Source of the DNA: an uncultured Campylobacter sp.
GTDB lineage: Bacteria > Campylobacterota > Campylobacteria > Campylobacterales > Campylobacteraceae
Direction: 5' to 3'
Length of the DNA stretch: 64,000 bases
NCBI RefSeq assembly: GCF_963526985.1
Contig: NZ_CAURPW010000004.1
Location: forward strand, 124,001-188,000
Shown here: one piece after another, positions 33,776 through 43,059 of the stretch
How positions within the stretch are numbered: position 1 is the first letter of the stretch
Layout of the letters: every line of letters starts with the position of its first letter
Notes under the pieces: generated by a model
Databases searched by the model: none
The model's input: only the letters and a program-made list of their open reading frames with translations
Told to the model about the DNA's origin: nothing
Position numbers and translations under genes: made by a program

Positions 33776-34708
33776 TTATTCCTTAGCTTTATCTGCGATA
33801 AATCTAGCAAATTTATCATCGTCGTTTGGGCAGGCCGCGACATCGTAAAAATCAAATTTTAGCTCGTCTGCAATATGCTTAAATTCCTTTGATAGCTCAA
33901 AAACGGTTTCGGAGTTATCGATACAAAACGAGATCGGATAGATGAGCGCTTTTTTATCTTTTAGCTCGGCTAATACCTGGTTTAGAGAGGGTTCGAGCCA
34001 TTTTACGGGACCTAGTCTTGACTGATACGCCAGCATCGTTTGCTTAAATTTAACCCCTCTCTTTTCCAAAATTTCGGTTAAGATTTGAACGTGCCGCTTG
34101 ACGTGCTCCTCGTAAATATCGCCTGCATCAATGATTTTTTGCGGCAAAGAGTGCGCCGAAAATACTAGCGTTATATCGTCCGTATTTAGATTACGCGCGC
34201 TTTTTTCGATACAGTCTGCGATGATTTCGTTATATCTATCATCCGCAAAAAACGGCTCGACGATTTTTATTTTTGCTTGTAAATTTAGCTCGCGGCACGC
34301 CTTATTAAAGTCGTTTAGGCTTGATGTCACGGTGGTGATAGAGTGATGCGGGTATAGCGGAAAAACGACGATCTCCGAGGCCTGCGCAAACTCGGCCAAA
34401 ACATCCTTTGCAAAAGGCGGCGTATAATTCATCGCAAATGCCGCCGTCTCGTCGCCGTTTAAAAAATGCGAAATTTTACCGCAAAGCCTAGCCGTAAGCT
34501 CGCAGATAGGCGACTTGCCGCCGATTTGGCGGTAGTTATTTTGCGCGGTTTTTAGGCGCGATTTTGTTATCGCAAATGCAACGAATTTACGCAAGAGCTG
34601 GCTTTTTATCCCCAAAATACAGGGGTCGTTAAACATATTTTTTAAAAAGACTTCAACCTCGCTAAGGTCGTTTGGCCCGCCCATATTTAGTAGCAAAATA
34701 AGTCTCAT
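33776..34708 (-). CDS. hemH: Ferrochelatase
   Basis: 310 residues. MRLILLLNMGGP at the N-terminus, VFPLYPHHSITT near residue 117 with the metal-binding His, LVFSAHSLPQKI near 180, and CIDNSETVFEL near 262 with the conserved Glu mark HemH. It inserts ferrous iron into protoporphyrin IX, the last step of heme synthesis, at the inner face of the membrane. The ATG at 34708 overlaps the stop of the upstream oxidoreductase gene (ATGA) with GGAG eight bases ahead. Confidence 0.94.
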   Translation of the reverse strand: MRLILLLNMGGPNDLSEVEVFLKNMFNDPCILGIKSQLLRKFVAFAITKSRLKTAQNNYRQIGGKSPICELTARLCGKISHFLNGDETAAFAMNYTPPFAKDVLAEFAQASEIVVFPLYPHHSITTVTSSLNDFNKACRELNLQAKIKIVEPFFADDRYNEIIADCIEKSARNLNTDDITLVFSAHSLPQKIIDAGDIYEEHVKRHVQILTEILEKRGVKFKQTMLAYQSRLGPVKWLEPSLNQVLAELKDKKALIYPISFCIDNSETVFELSKEFKHIADELKFDFYDVAACPNDDDKFARFIADKAKE

Positions 34709-35565
34709 TCGCAAATCTCCTGAGCCTTTAGCGCGTCTTCAAGCGTGCTTAGATTGCTTTTTGCACCGCAACAAGCCTGGTAAAACTCTGCAAACAATGC
34801 TTTAGCCGGCGAAACGTCGCCGTAAACTTTCAAATTTTGCTGCCCCTCAAGCGTATATTTGTTTAACTTTAGACCCGACATATCGCCAAAATACACGCCT
34901 CCGCTCGCAGCAAATTCGATCGTAAATCGCTCGGCTTTAAATCGCTTTGAGTTGTGAATACTGGCTAAGGTTTGATTTTTAAATTTAAGCTGAAAAAGCG
35001 CATCGGTTTCGCTTCTTTTATCTTCATTTTGGATGGAGATTTTGTTGCCAAACGCCACTTCGCTACCCGTTACAAACCTTGCTAAATCGACGTTTTGTAA
35101 AATTTCCAGCTGTAAATTTACGCCTTTGTTAAAACCGCGCGAGATATTTAGCGAGAAAATTTCCCTTTCTTTAGCGAGCTCCTTTTTTATCGAGGCGATC
35201 ACGGGATTAAACCTATCCGTAAAAGCTACGTAAGCACCGATATTTTGGGGCTTAAAGCAGTATTTTAATTCTCTTATCTCACCTGATTTGCAAAGCCACG
35301 GATCAAGCATGATAAATTTTATAAAATTTAGGCATTTTGGTATTAAATTTAAGTGCTTGTGCGTGTCGGTGACGATTATGGCGTCGATTTTAACGGAGCT
35401 TAAAAGATCGTTTATGTTGTTATAAAACGGTATTCGCGTGCAAATTTCGTGATTTTGCACTCCGTCAAATATTCCAACCAGCTCGAAATTTTCCGAGCGA
35501 CGCAGCTCATTGTAATAAATTTTGGCGTTGCCCGTAAAGCCTATGATCGCAACTTTTTTCTTCAT
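34705..35565 (-). CDS. Gfo/Idh/MocA-type oxidoreductase
   Basis: 286 residues. It begins KKVAIIGFTGNAKIYYNEL, a Rossmann strand-loop-helix for NAD(P), with IDAIIVTDTHKHLNLIPKC near residue 61, as in Gfo/Idh/MocA enzymes, followed by a C-terminal beta domain. The glycine loop GFTGNAK is not the classic GxGxxG, and the family's EKP motif reads MLDPWL here, so substrate and activity are uncertain. A similar gene lies next to hemH in C. jejuni as I recall. Its stop overlaps the hemH start. Confidence 0.75.
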   Translation of the reverse strand: MKKKVAIIGFTGNAKIYYNELRRSENFELVGIFDGVQNHEICTRIPFYNNINDLLSSVKIDAIIVTDTHKHLNLIPKCLNFIKFIMLDPWLCKSGEIRELKYCFKPQNIGAYVAFTDRFNPVIASIKKELAKEREIFSLNISRGFNKGVNLQLEILQNVDLARFVTGSEVAFGNKISIQNEDKRSETDALFQLKFKNQTLASIHNSKRFKAERFTIEFAASGGVYFGDMSGLKLNKYTLEGQQNLKVYGDVSPAKALFAEFYQACCGAKSNLSTLEDALKAQEICE

Positions 35566-35751
35566 ATTAATCCCAAATTTTAATGTTTTTAAAATAATTA
35601 TAGTAAAAAACGGTAATTAAACGGATAATGCGCTCTATTTTTAGATTTTTTCGGCTTTTTTACAACCGTTTTTATTGTTTAACCTCAAACAAGTTTTATC
35701 AAATTTATGATAAAATCAGCCCTATTTTAAAACTTTAAATCAGGAAAAACG

Positions 35752-38301
35752 ATGGATATTAGAGAGGCTTATTTAAATTTTTTTGCAAGCAAAGGTCATG
35801 AGATCATACCGTCCGCGCCGCTGGTGCCAAACGACGCTACGCTGCTTTTTACAAACGCCGGTATGGTGCCGTTTAAGAGTATTTTCACCGGCGAAGTGCC
35901 GCGCCCTACTCCGCCGATCCGCACGAGCTGTCAGACCTGCATAAGAGCCGGCGGCAAGCACAACGACCTAGACAACGTCGGCTACACCGCGCGCCATCAC
36001 ACGTTTTTTGAGATGCTGGGAAATTTTAGCTTCGGCGAGTACTTCAAAAAAGACGCGATCGCGTATGCGTGGGAGTTTGTAACGCAGGTGCTAAAACTAC
36101 CAAAAGACCGCCTATACGTCACCGTTCACGAGAGCGACGACGAGGCGTTTGCGCTGTGGGAGCAGCACATAGCAAAGGAGCGCATTTATAGATTCGGCGA
36201 TCACGATAACTTCTGGCAGATGGGCGATACGGGACCGTGCGGACCGTGCAGCGAGATCTTTTACGACCAAGGCGGAGAGCACTTTAACACGCCCGAGGAC
36301 TACATGGGGGGCGACGGCGACAGATTTCTTGAAATTTGGAACCTAGTCTTCATGCAGTACGAGCGCAGTAGCGACGGCAAGTTAACTCCGCTACCAAAAC
36401 CGAGCATCGACACGGGCATGGGCCTTGAACGCGTCACGGCGATAATGGAAGGCAAATTTAGCAACTACGATAGCTCGCTTTTTATGCCTCTTATCGAAGA
36501 AGTCGCCAAGCTTTGCGGTAAGCCTTACGCATATGAGAGCGGCGCTAGCTACCGCGTCATCAGCGATCACATCCGCTCGGTGACTTTCCTGCTAGCTCAG
36601 GGCACTACATTTGACAAAGAGGGCCGCGGCTACGTGCTTCGCCGCATCCTACGCCGCGCGATCAGACACGGATATCTACTAGGTATAAAAGAGCCATTTA
36701 TGTACCGTCTCGTCGATAAAGTCTGCGAGCTAATGGGCGGCCACTACGCCTACCTAAACGAGAAAAAGGCGGCGGTAAAAGAGCAAATAAGGCTCGAAGA
36801 AGAGAGATTTTTGGCCACGATAGCGAGCGGGCTCGAGCTTTTTGAAAGCGAGCTAGCGCGTACGAAAGATATTTTTAGCGGCGAAGCTGCGTTTAAGCTT
36901 TACGATACTTTCGGATTTCCGCTAGATCTCACGGCCGACATGCTGCGCGAAAAGGGGCTCAAAGTCGACGAAGCTAAATTTGACGAACTAATGAGCGAAC
37001 AAAAGGCGCGCGCTAAAGCTGCTTGGAAAGGCAGCGGCGATAAGAGTGCAAAGGGCGATTTTAAGGCGCTTTTAGAGAAATTCGGCGAAAATAAATTTAG
37101 CGGCTACGAGGAGCTTGAGCGCACGAGCAAGGTTTTAGCGCTACTTGACGAGGACTTTAAGCAAACTCAAATTTTAAAAGCGGGCGAGCAAGGCTGGGCG
37201 ATGTTTGACGTGACGCCTTTTTACGCCCAAAGCGGCGGCCAAGCGGGCGATAGCGGCGAGATCTCGGGTGCTGCCGACGTGCTAGATACGCAGAAGTTTT
37301 TCGGACTAAATTTATCAAACGTCGCGGTTAAAAAAGAGCTTAAAATCGGCGATACCGTAAATCTAAAAGTAAGCGAGCAAAGAGCCGAAATCGCTCGCCA
37401 TCACAGCGCCACGCACCTGCTCCACTCTGCGCTTAGAAGTGTGCTAGGAACGCATATCGCGCAGGCCGGATCTAGCGTCGAGGCAAACAGACTCAGATTT
37501 GACTTCTCGCATCCAAAGGCAGTGACGGCGGAGGAGCTAACGAAGATCGAAAATTTCGTAAACGGAGCAATCGCCGAGAGTATCGCGGCAAAAACCGAGA
37601 TAATGGACGTCGAGGACGCTAAAAAAAGCGGCGCGATCGCGCTATTTGGCGAAAAATACGCCGACAAAGTGCGCGTGCTAAGCTTCGGCGAGGTTAGCAA
37701 GGAGCTTTGTGGCGGTACGCATGTGAGCAATTTAAGCCAAATCGGCGCGTTTTTCATTACCAAAGAAAGCGGCGTGAGCGCGGGCGTGCGCAGGATCGAG
37801 GCCGTATGCTCTAAGGCCGCGCTAAATCTCGCAAAAGCCTGGCGCGGCGAGATAGAAGAGCTAAAAACCGAGCTAAAAAGCGCCGAGCCGATGAATGCTG
37901 TAAAAAAATTAAAAGCCGAGATAAAAAGCCTAAAAGATAAGAGCAAACAGGCCAAAGACGCGCACGCGCTTGTGGCGGTGAACGTAAACGAGACCAAGCT
38001 TTGCGTCGCGGTGCTTGACGGCGGCGATATAAAAGCCGTGATAGACGAGTTTAAAAACGAGAACGAAAAGGCGGCGATCCTGCTCGTGCAAGTAAGCGAA
38101 GAGGGCAAAATCGCTCTGGCAGCAGGCGTGAAAAATGCGGCTTTAAAAGCGGGCGAATGGGTTAAATTTACGGCGCAAATTTTAGGCGGAAACGGCGGCG
38201 GCAAGGACGATTTCGCAACCGCGGGCGGTAAAAACGTACTAGCGATCGATGATGCGGTTAGGCAGGCGTTAGAGTTTGCTAAAGTAAAGCTTGAAAAATA
38301 A
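35752..38301 (+). CDS. alaS: Alanine-tRNA ligase
   Basis: 849 residues, slightly shorter than the usual 875. It opens with the AlaRS pattern (REAYLNFFASKGHEIIPSAPLVP), then TNAGMVPFKSIF, the class II motif 3 region with DTGMGLERV near residue 222, the editing domain with HHSATHLLHSALR near 550 and CGGTHV near 650 (zinc-binding His and Cys), and a C-terminal oligomerization part. It charges tRNA-Ala and hydrolyses mischarged Ser- and Gly-tRNA. Divergent from the oxidoreductase gene with about 190 bases between. Confidence 0.97.
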   Translation: MDIREAYLNFFASKGHEIIPSAPLVPNDATLLFTNAGMVPFKSIFTGEVPRPTPPIRTSCQTCIRAGGKHNDLDNVGYTARHHTFFEMLGNFSFGEYFKKDAIAYAWEFVTQVLKLPKDRLYVTVHESDDEAFALWEQHIAKERIYRFGDHDNFWQMGDTGPCGPCSEIFYDQGGEHFNTPEDYMGGDGDRFLEIWNLVFMQYERSSDGKLTPLPKPSIDTGMGLERVTAIMEGKFSNYDSSLFMPLIEEVAKLCGKPYAYESGASYRVISDHIRSVTFLLAQGTTFDKEGRGYVLRRILRRAIRHGYLLGIKEPFMYRLVDKVCELMGGHYAYLNEKKAAVKEQIRLEEERFLATIASGLELFESELARTKDIFSGEAAFKLYDTFGFPLDLTADMLREKGLKVDEAKFDELMSEQKARAKAAWKGSGDKSAKGDFKALLEKFGENKFSGYEELERTSKVLALLDEDFKQTQILKAGEQGWAMFDVTPFYAQSGGQAGDSGEISGAADVLDTQKFFGLNLSNVAVKKELKIGDTVNLKVSEQRAEIARHHSATHLLHSALRSVLGTHIAQAGSSVEANRLRFDFSHPKAVTAEELTKIENFVNGAIAESIAAKTEIMDVEDAKKSGAIALFGEKYADKVRVLSFGEVSKELCGGTHVSNLSQIGAFFITKESGVSAGVRRIEAVCSKAALNLAKAWRGEIEELKTELKSAEPMNAVKKLKAEIKSLKDKSKQAKDAHALVAVNVNETKLCVAVLDGGDIKAVIDEFKNENEKAAILLVQVSEEGKIALAAGVKNAALKAGEWVKFTAQILGGNGGGKDDFATAGGKNVLAIDDAVRQALEFAKVKLEK

Positions 38302-38751
38302 GCTCGCGTCAGTCAAATTTAAGAAAACGGCTTAAATTTGACCGCGGTTTTGCGGCGTGAAATTTAAAACAAATTTGAGCTACCTTTAACTGGGCTAGAT
38401 TAAAATAGTCGAAAGTCGGTAAATTTAACGAGCTAGTTTATAGCGTCAATTTTATTAAATTAAAATTTAAAAATGAGCTCAAAAATAGCCGTAAAATTTA
38501 ACCCGAAATCCGGCTAAATTTGAGCCCAAGGGGCTTGAAGCGAGTTTCAAGTAGGTTTTAATACCGAATTTAGGACAAAGTTAAAAAAACCGAATTTATT
38601 TGGTTTCTAGGCTTAAATATAAAGCAAAAGATGCGCGGAGTTGATCGTTTTTAAACTGAACCCAAAAATTTTATCCACGTGTTAAGTCGTTAAATTTCGG
38701 CGCCGGCAAGGGTAAATTTAAACGAAGAAATTTTAAAATCAAAGGGGGCAA
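38302..38751. other. Gap after alaS dense in AAATTT words
   Basis: 450 bases with no gene. AAATTT occurs eleven times, often as TAAATTTG or TAAATTTA. TTCGGCGCCG-type GC patches lie near the end, and AAAGGGGG precedes the next gene. No tRNA and no terminator with a T run is visible. Confidence 0.5.
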
Positions 38752-39246
38752 ATGCCTGAATTTAATATAGCTTTTGCAAGAATCGACAACGCCTTACCTT
38801 TCGTCCATATCCTTGCCGTTATCGTTTTTATCGGATTTCAGGCGAATTTTTTACTAATGGCTAAATTTTTTATGAAGAATTTAGGCAACGACGCGCAGAG
38901 CTACGAGACGATAATCTCGATGATGAAACGCCTAGGATACGCGGTTTACGGATCGATTTTAATTATAGGCGCAACAGGTCCGATGCTGGCTAAGGAAAGC
39001 GCGGCAAAAACCGCCGATCCTATGCTAGACACGGTTTTAACGACGAAGTGGGCTCTCTACGGCTTTTTGCTTCTAAATATAATTTATGTTACTTACCGTC
39101 TAAACAAGGCCGTAAAAGCATTTAAAAATAGCGAATACGTCGAGCTTCACGAGAATCTCATCGTTACGATTTATTATTTCATCCCGCTAAACGTCGCATT
39201 TGCGCTACTAGCGACGTATCTTGGCATAGCATATAGGGAGTTTTGA
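38752..39246 (+). CDS. Hypothetical four-helix membrane protein
   Basis: 164 residues with about four membrane helices (LPFVHILAVIVFIGFQANFLL near 13, YAVYGSILIIGATGPML near 64, WALYGFLLLNIIYVTYRL near 100, YYFIPLNVAFALLATYLGI near 142). Histidines at the ends of helices (FVHI, ELHENL) recall small heme or copper-related membrane proteins of the CopD/DUF2269 kind, but I do not claim that. AAAGGGGG precedes the ATG. Its end overlaps maf by four bases, so it belongs to the maf-pbp operon. Confidence 0.75.
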   Translation: MPEFNIAFARIDNALPFVHILAVIVFIGFQANFLLMAKFFMKNLGNDAQSYETIISMMKRLGYAVYGSILIIGATGPMLAKESAAKTADPMLDTVLTTKWALYGFLLLNIIYVTYRLNKAVKAFKNSEYVELHENLIVTIYYFIPLNVAFALLATYLGIAYREF

Positions 39247-39791
39247 TGATTTTTTTGGCCTCAAGTTCGCAAACGCGGGCGAAAATTTTAAAGCAAAGCG
39301 GAATAAATTTCGAGCAAATCTTCTTTAACTACGACGAGGGCGGCGTAGATAAAAATTTACCGCCGCACGTCTACGTCCAAAAGATAGTCGCGGCAAAAAA
39401 AGAGCAGTTTTTAAAGGCAAACAGCGGCGCAAAAAACGTCGTTTTCGCCGATAGCGTCGTCGTATGCGACGGTAAAATTTTGGGCAAAGCAAAGGACGAA
39501 AAAGAAGCTTTTAAAATGCTAAAAATGCAAAGCGAAAATACCGCTAGGATCGTAACCGCGATGATATTTTTAGGCGAGAAGTTCGAGCTTTTTAACGTAA
39601 GCTTTGCCGAGTATAAATTTGCTAAATTTGACGAAGCCGACTTGCAAAACTACCTATCGGGCGATCTTTGGCGGGGCAAGGCAGGAGCCATGACGATAGA
39701 AAATTTCAACAAAAAATACATCCTAAGCCAAAACGGCGAAACTAGCACCGCAATGGGGCTAAACGTGAAAATTTTAAAGGCGTTTTTATGA
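39243..39791 (+). CDS. maf: Maf-type nucleoside triphosphate pyrophosphatase
   Basis: 182 residues. The opening IFLASSSQTRAKILKQSG is the Maf phosphate loop, VVFADSVVVCDGKILGKAKDEKEA near residue 66 carries the conserved Asp (usually ADT), and GKAGAMTIE near 143 ends the active site. It hydrolyses non-canonical or methylated nucleotides, typically dTTP/UTP-type substrates. ATGA overlaps connect it to the genes on both sides. Confidence 0.88.
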   Translation: MMIFLASSSQTRAKILKQSGINFEQIFFNYDEGGVDKNLPPHVYVQKIVAAKKEQFLKANSGAKNVVFADSVVVCDGKILGKAKDEKEAFKMLKMQSENTARIVTAMIFLGEKFELFNVSFAEYKFAKFDEADLQNYLSGDLWRGKAGAMTIENFNKKYILSQNGETSTAMGLNVKILKAFL

Positions 39792-41713
39792 GAATTTTAG
39801 CTTCTATTTTGTTTATTATCTTTGTTTCGCTTAGCGCGGCGTTTGCGTATCTTTACTCGCAAGTTACCTTTGATGCGTCAAATATTATCGATTTTAAGCC
39901 AAAGCTCACGACTCAAATTTACGATAGAAACGGCGAACTCATCGCAAATATCTTTGACGAAAACAGGATCTACGTCAAGTACGAGGACATCCCGCCGCGC
40001 GTCATAGAGGCGCTAGTAGCGATCGAAGATACGAGCTTTTTTGAACACGGCGGCGTAAATCCCGAGGCCATCACGCGAGCTATCGTTAAGGACATAAAGG
40101 CGGGCAAACTAGTAGAGGGCGCTAGCACGCTCACGCAGCAGTTAGTTAAAAACATGGTATTAACCAGAGAAAAAAAGCTAACTCGTAAGCTAAAAGAGAT
40201 GATCATCTCGATGAAACTGGAAAACGAGCTAACTAAAGAGCAAATTTTAGAGCGCTACCTAAATCACGTCTATCTAGGACACGGCTATCACGGTATAAAA
40301 ACCGCGGCAAAAGGATACTTTAGAAAGGAGCTTGACGGGCTCACGCTAAAAGAGATCGCTATCCTAGTGGGCTTACCAAAGGCGCCTAGCACCTACGACC
40401 CGACCCGTCACCTAGATCTATCGCTTAGCCGCGCAAACAACGTCATAGCAAGGATGAACGCGCTAGGCTGGATCAGCGACGCAGAGTACAAAGCCGCGCT
40501 AGTCGAGCAGCCCGTAGTTTTTGACGACACCCTCACGCAAAACAAAGCCCCGTATATCGTGGACGAAGTGCTAAAAGAAGCCTCAAAGCGCTTTGAGGAT
40601 ATAAAAACCGGCGGCTACGTCATCGAAACTAGCGTCGATTTAAAGGTGCAAGATATGGCGTCCGAGGCGCTAAAATACGGTTACAACGAGATACTAAAAC
40701 GTAACAAAGACGCAAACGCCAGTATCCTAAACGGCGCTATCGTCGTTACGCTACCTAAAACGGGCGAGATCCTCGCGCTAGTAGGCGGCGTAGACTACGC
40801 CAAAAGCAGCTACAACCGCGCCACGCAGAGTATGCGCCAGCCGGGCTCTAGCTTTAAGCCCTTTATCTATCAAATCGCCCTAGACATGGGCTACTCGCCG
40901 ATGAGCAAGGCTGCTGATATATCAAGGGTCTTTAACGAAGGCAGTCAGTACGAGTGGCGACCGAAAAACTACAGCGGCGGCTTCCAGGGCTATATCACGC
41001 TGCGAGAGGCTCTGCGCCAGTCGCGCAACCTCGCTACGATAAATTTACTCGACGAGATCGGACTTGATACGGCTTATAAAAAGCTAACCGAGATGGGCTT
41101 TAAAAACATCCCTAAAAACCTCTCCATCGCGCTTGGTAGCTTCGGTATCTCGCCGTTAGAGTTTGCCAAATTTTACTCGATGTTTCCAAACGGCGGCGAG
41201 ATCGTAGAGCCAAGCCTCATCAAACGCATTATAAACTATCAAAATTTAGAAGCCGTTTTCGAGCCTGCGCGCGTATTTGTTACGGAACCCGAGCAGGCAT
41301 ATCTGATGACTGATATGATGAGGACGGTCGTGGAGCGCGGCACCGGGCAAAACGCCAGGCTAAACGGCGTGCAAGTCGCGGGTAAAACGGGCACGACGAA
41401 TAATAACGTCGATGCGTGGTTTTGCGGATTTACGCCCGAGGTCGAGGTGCTAGTGTGGTACGGCAACGACGATAATACGCCGATGAGAAAGGTCGAGGGC
41501 GGCGGACGCACGGCGGCTCCGGTGTTTAAGAAATTTATGGAAAGCTATATGAAGGAGTACCCGCTAAAACAAAAAACCTTCATCGAGCCAGAAGGCGTCT
41601 TTCATACCGCGCACGAGGGCTTAGCGGAGATCTATACGAAGATCTCGCCCGTACCTAAACCCGACGCCCAGGATATGCTAATAAAACAAGACGACGAGGG
41701 GCTGATTTTTTAG
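39788..41713 (+). CDS. pbpA: Penicillin-binding protein 1A (bifunctional)
   Basis: 641 residues. One N-terminal membrane helix; glycosyltransferase domain with VAIEDTSFFEHGGV near residue 77 (catalytic Glu) and GASTLTQQLVKN near 112; transpeptidase domain with PGSSFKPF near 356 (nucleophile Ser, Lys), SRNLAT near 412 and KTGTTNN near 535. It polymerises and crosslinks peptidoglycan. The alaS-maf-pbp order matches C. jejuni as I recall it. The start overlaps maf. Confidence 0.95.
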   Translation: MRILASILFIIFVSLSAAFAYLYSQVTFDASNIIDFKPKLTTQIYDRNGELIANIFDENRIYVKYEDIPPRVIEALVAIEDTSFFEHGGVNPEAITRAIVKDIKAGKLVEGASTLTQQLVKNMVLTREKKLTRKLKEMIISMKLENELTKEQILERYLNHVYLGHGYHGIKTAAKGYFRKELDGLTLKEIAILVGLPKAPSTYDPTRHLDLSLSRANNVIARMNALGWISDAEYKAALVEQPVVFDDTLTQNKAPYIVDEVLKEASKRFEDIKTGGYVIETSVDLKVQDMASEALKYGYNEILKRNKDANASILNGAIVVTLPKTGEILALVGGVDYAKSSYNRATQSMRQPGSSFKPFIYQIALDMGYSPMSKAADISRVFNEGSQYEWRPKNYSGGFQGYITLREALRQSRNLATINLLDEIGLDTAYKKLTEMGFKNIPKNLSIALGSFGISPLEFAKFYSMFPNGGEIVEPSLIKRIINYQNLEAVFEPARVFVTEPEQAYLMTDMMRTVVERGTGQNARLNGVQVAGKTGTTNNNVDAWFCGFTPEVEVLVWYGNDDNTPMRKVEGGGRTAAPVFKKFMESYMKEYPLKQKTFIEPEGVFHTAHEGLAEIYTKISPVPKPDAQDMLIKQDDEGLIF

Positions 41714-41725
41714 TTTGATAAATAC

Positions 41726-41763
41726 CGGCTAAATTTGAGCGATTTGCTATGCAAATTTAGCCG
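41726..41763 (+). terminator. 12-bp inverted repeat after pbp1A
   Basis: CGGCTAAATTTG at 41726-41737 pairs perfectly with CAAATTTAGCCG at 41752-41763 around a 14-base loop, twelve bases after the stop. No T run follows, so it may be a factor-independent end in this AT-rich style or simply two AAATTT words. The rest of the gap to 42068 holds no gene. Confidence 0.45.
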
Positions 41764-42068
41764 CTGATTCGTTAAATTTAAACCGTTCGCCAAAGCTATA
41801 ACGCCCCTAGCTTGTTCAAATTTGGCTCATTCTTCAAAACCAAGTTCGGCTATGCGGTCAAATTTGAATTTATTTAGACCCGAATTTAAAGTCTGCTTGC
41901 AAGTTTTAGTCGCGTTAAATTTAACGCTTTTTAGCGCGGATAACAAGTCTCGTCAAATTTAGGCTTGCCTGCCAAACCGGGTTTAAACGAGCTAAATTTC
42001 CAAATCCGTCCAAATTTACAGCCCTGTCGCGTCCGCAAAAACCGCGTCAAGCACGCTCAAATTTTAAA

Positions 42069-42674
42069 CTACGCCTCGTCTTTTGGGGTATACGTACCTC
42101 GGTTAAACAGATAGCACGCCGCAAAAATAATAAGGCAAGCATACAGTACGTTTGAGCCGCCCAAAAGCAAGCTCACCGTCTTTTCGTTATTTCTAGCGAT
42201 TAGAGCCGCTACTATGAGAACAACCGGATACAAGATCAAAGCAATGCTAGCTAGATTTTCAACCGTAAAAATCGCCAAGCAAAATCGCTGATTTTTTATA
42301 AAAAATTTGCTGTATTTTTTAGTTGGGTGGCTTTTTAGGTAAATTTTCGTGAAAAAATACGGCAAAATTAGCACCACGGCAAGGTATGCAACTCCTAAGA
42401 TGTTTCCTATAAAGCCCGCAAACCACGAAACCATGAGCGTAAATCCGATAAACGCCATACTAGCGCGCCTGATAAGCCTATGCACGTCGTAACGGTTTTT
42501 TAGATCCCAAGGTATTTGATCAAATTCCGCGTCCAGGTCGTTTAGCTCGCCGAGTCTTTCCTCTACTGATTTCGCGCTTTGAGCTAGACCGGACTCTCTG
42601 CGCAGATCTGCACCCTCGGGTGCGGGCTCGTATGAGCTTTTGTTGCGAGAGTAGCATACGGCAAAAACAAGCAA
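42069..42674 (-). CDS. Hypothetical membrane protein with unclear N-terminus
   Basis: 201 residues from a TTG at 42674, with about four membrane helices (MAFIGFTLMVSWFAGFIGNI, LGVAYLAVVLILPYFF, FTVENLASIALILYPVVLIVAA, LLGGSNVLYACLIIFAACYLF) and a charged loop (SAKSVEERLGELNDLDAEFDQIPWD). No family recognised. The same frame is open up to 42743 and encodes a further hydrophobic stretch (YGIYAFLYGLVAAPICLLV) but has no usable start codon, so translation probably begins upstream by an unusual start or after a frameshift. A C9 run lies about 220 bases further upstream. Confidence 0.55.
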   Translation of the reverse strand: MLVFAVCYSRNKSSYEPAPEGADLRRESGLAQSAKSVEERLGELNDLDAEFDQIPWDLKNRYDVHRLIRRASMAFIGFTLMVSWFAGFIGNILGVAYLAVVLILPYFFTKIYLKSHPTKKYSKFFIKNQRFCLAIFTVENLASIALILYPVVLIVAALIARNNEKTVSLLLGGSNVLYACLIIFAACYLFNRGTYTPKDEA

Positions 42675-42963
42675 GCAAATCGGAGCCGCGACAAGGCCGT
42701 ATAAAAACGCATAAATGCCGTATCCGCCGCCGCTATCGCGGTTTTAGGAAGCGCCGTATTTTTAAAACTCGCGGACGTTTCGTCGCTCAAAACGCTTCAA
42801 AGTCGTCTAGAGCCGATTTTTCAAATTTGACTAGACCTTAAAATCGCAAAAAACGGAAAATCTAAATTTGAACCGCGAAAGCAAATTTATCCGCCAAAAT
42901 CGCCAAAACGGCAAAATAAAAATCACGCGGTCATAAAAATGTCAAATTTTTTGGCCAGTCATA

Positions 42964-42972
42964 CCCCCCCCC
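42964..42972. repeat. Homopolymer tract C9 next to A9
   Basis: Nine C followed by nine A (42973-42981), in the gap between two reverse-strand genes; on that strand it reads T9G9. Poly-G tracts of this length are the usual phase-variation sites in Campylobacter. Here it is not inside a recognisable gene and could modulate a promoter. Confidence 0.6.
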
Positions 42973-43059
42973 AAAAAAAAACAAACCAAACCCCCAAGTA
43001 GACGCTAAAACAAACATAAATTTGATCGTGCGCAAAAAACAAATACGTCAAATTTAGGG

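Noticed and set aside
42584..42790. Reverse 68-codon frame overlapping the N-terminus of the membrane protein
   Set aside because: TTG start without ribosome site and out of frame with the hydrophobic segments; it may preserve part of the true N-terminus only if a frameshift exists.
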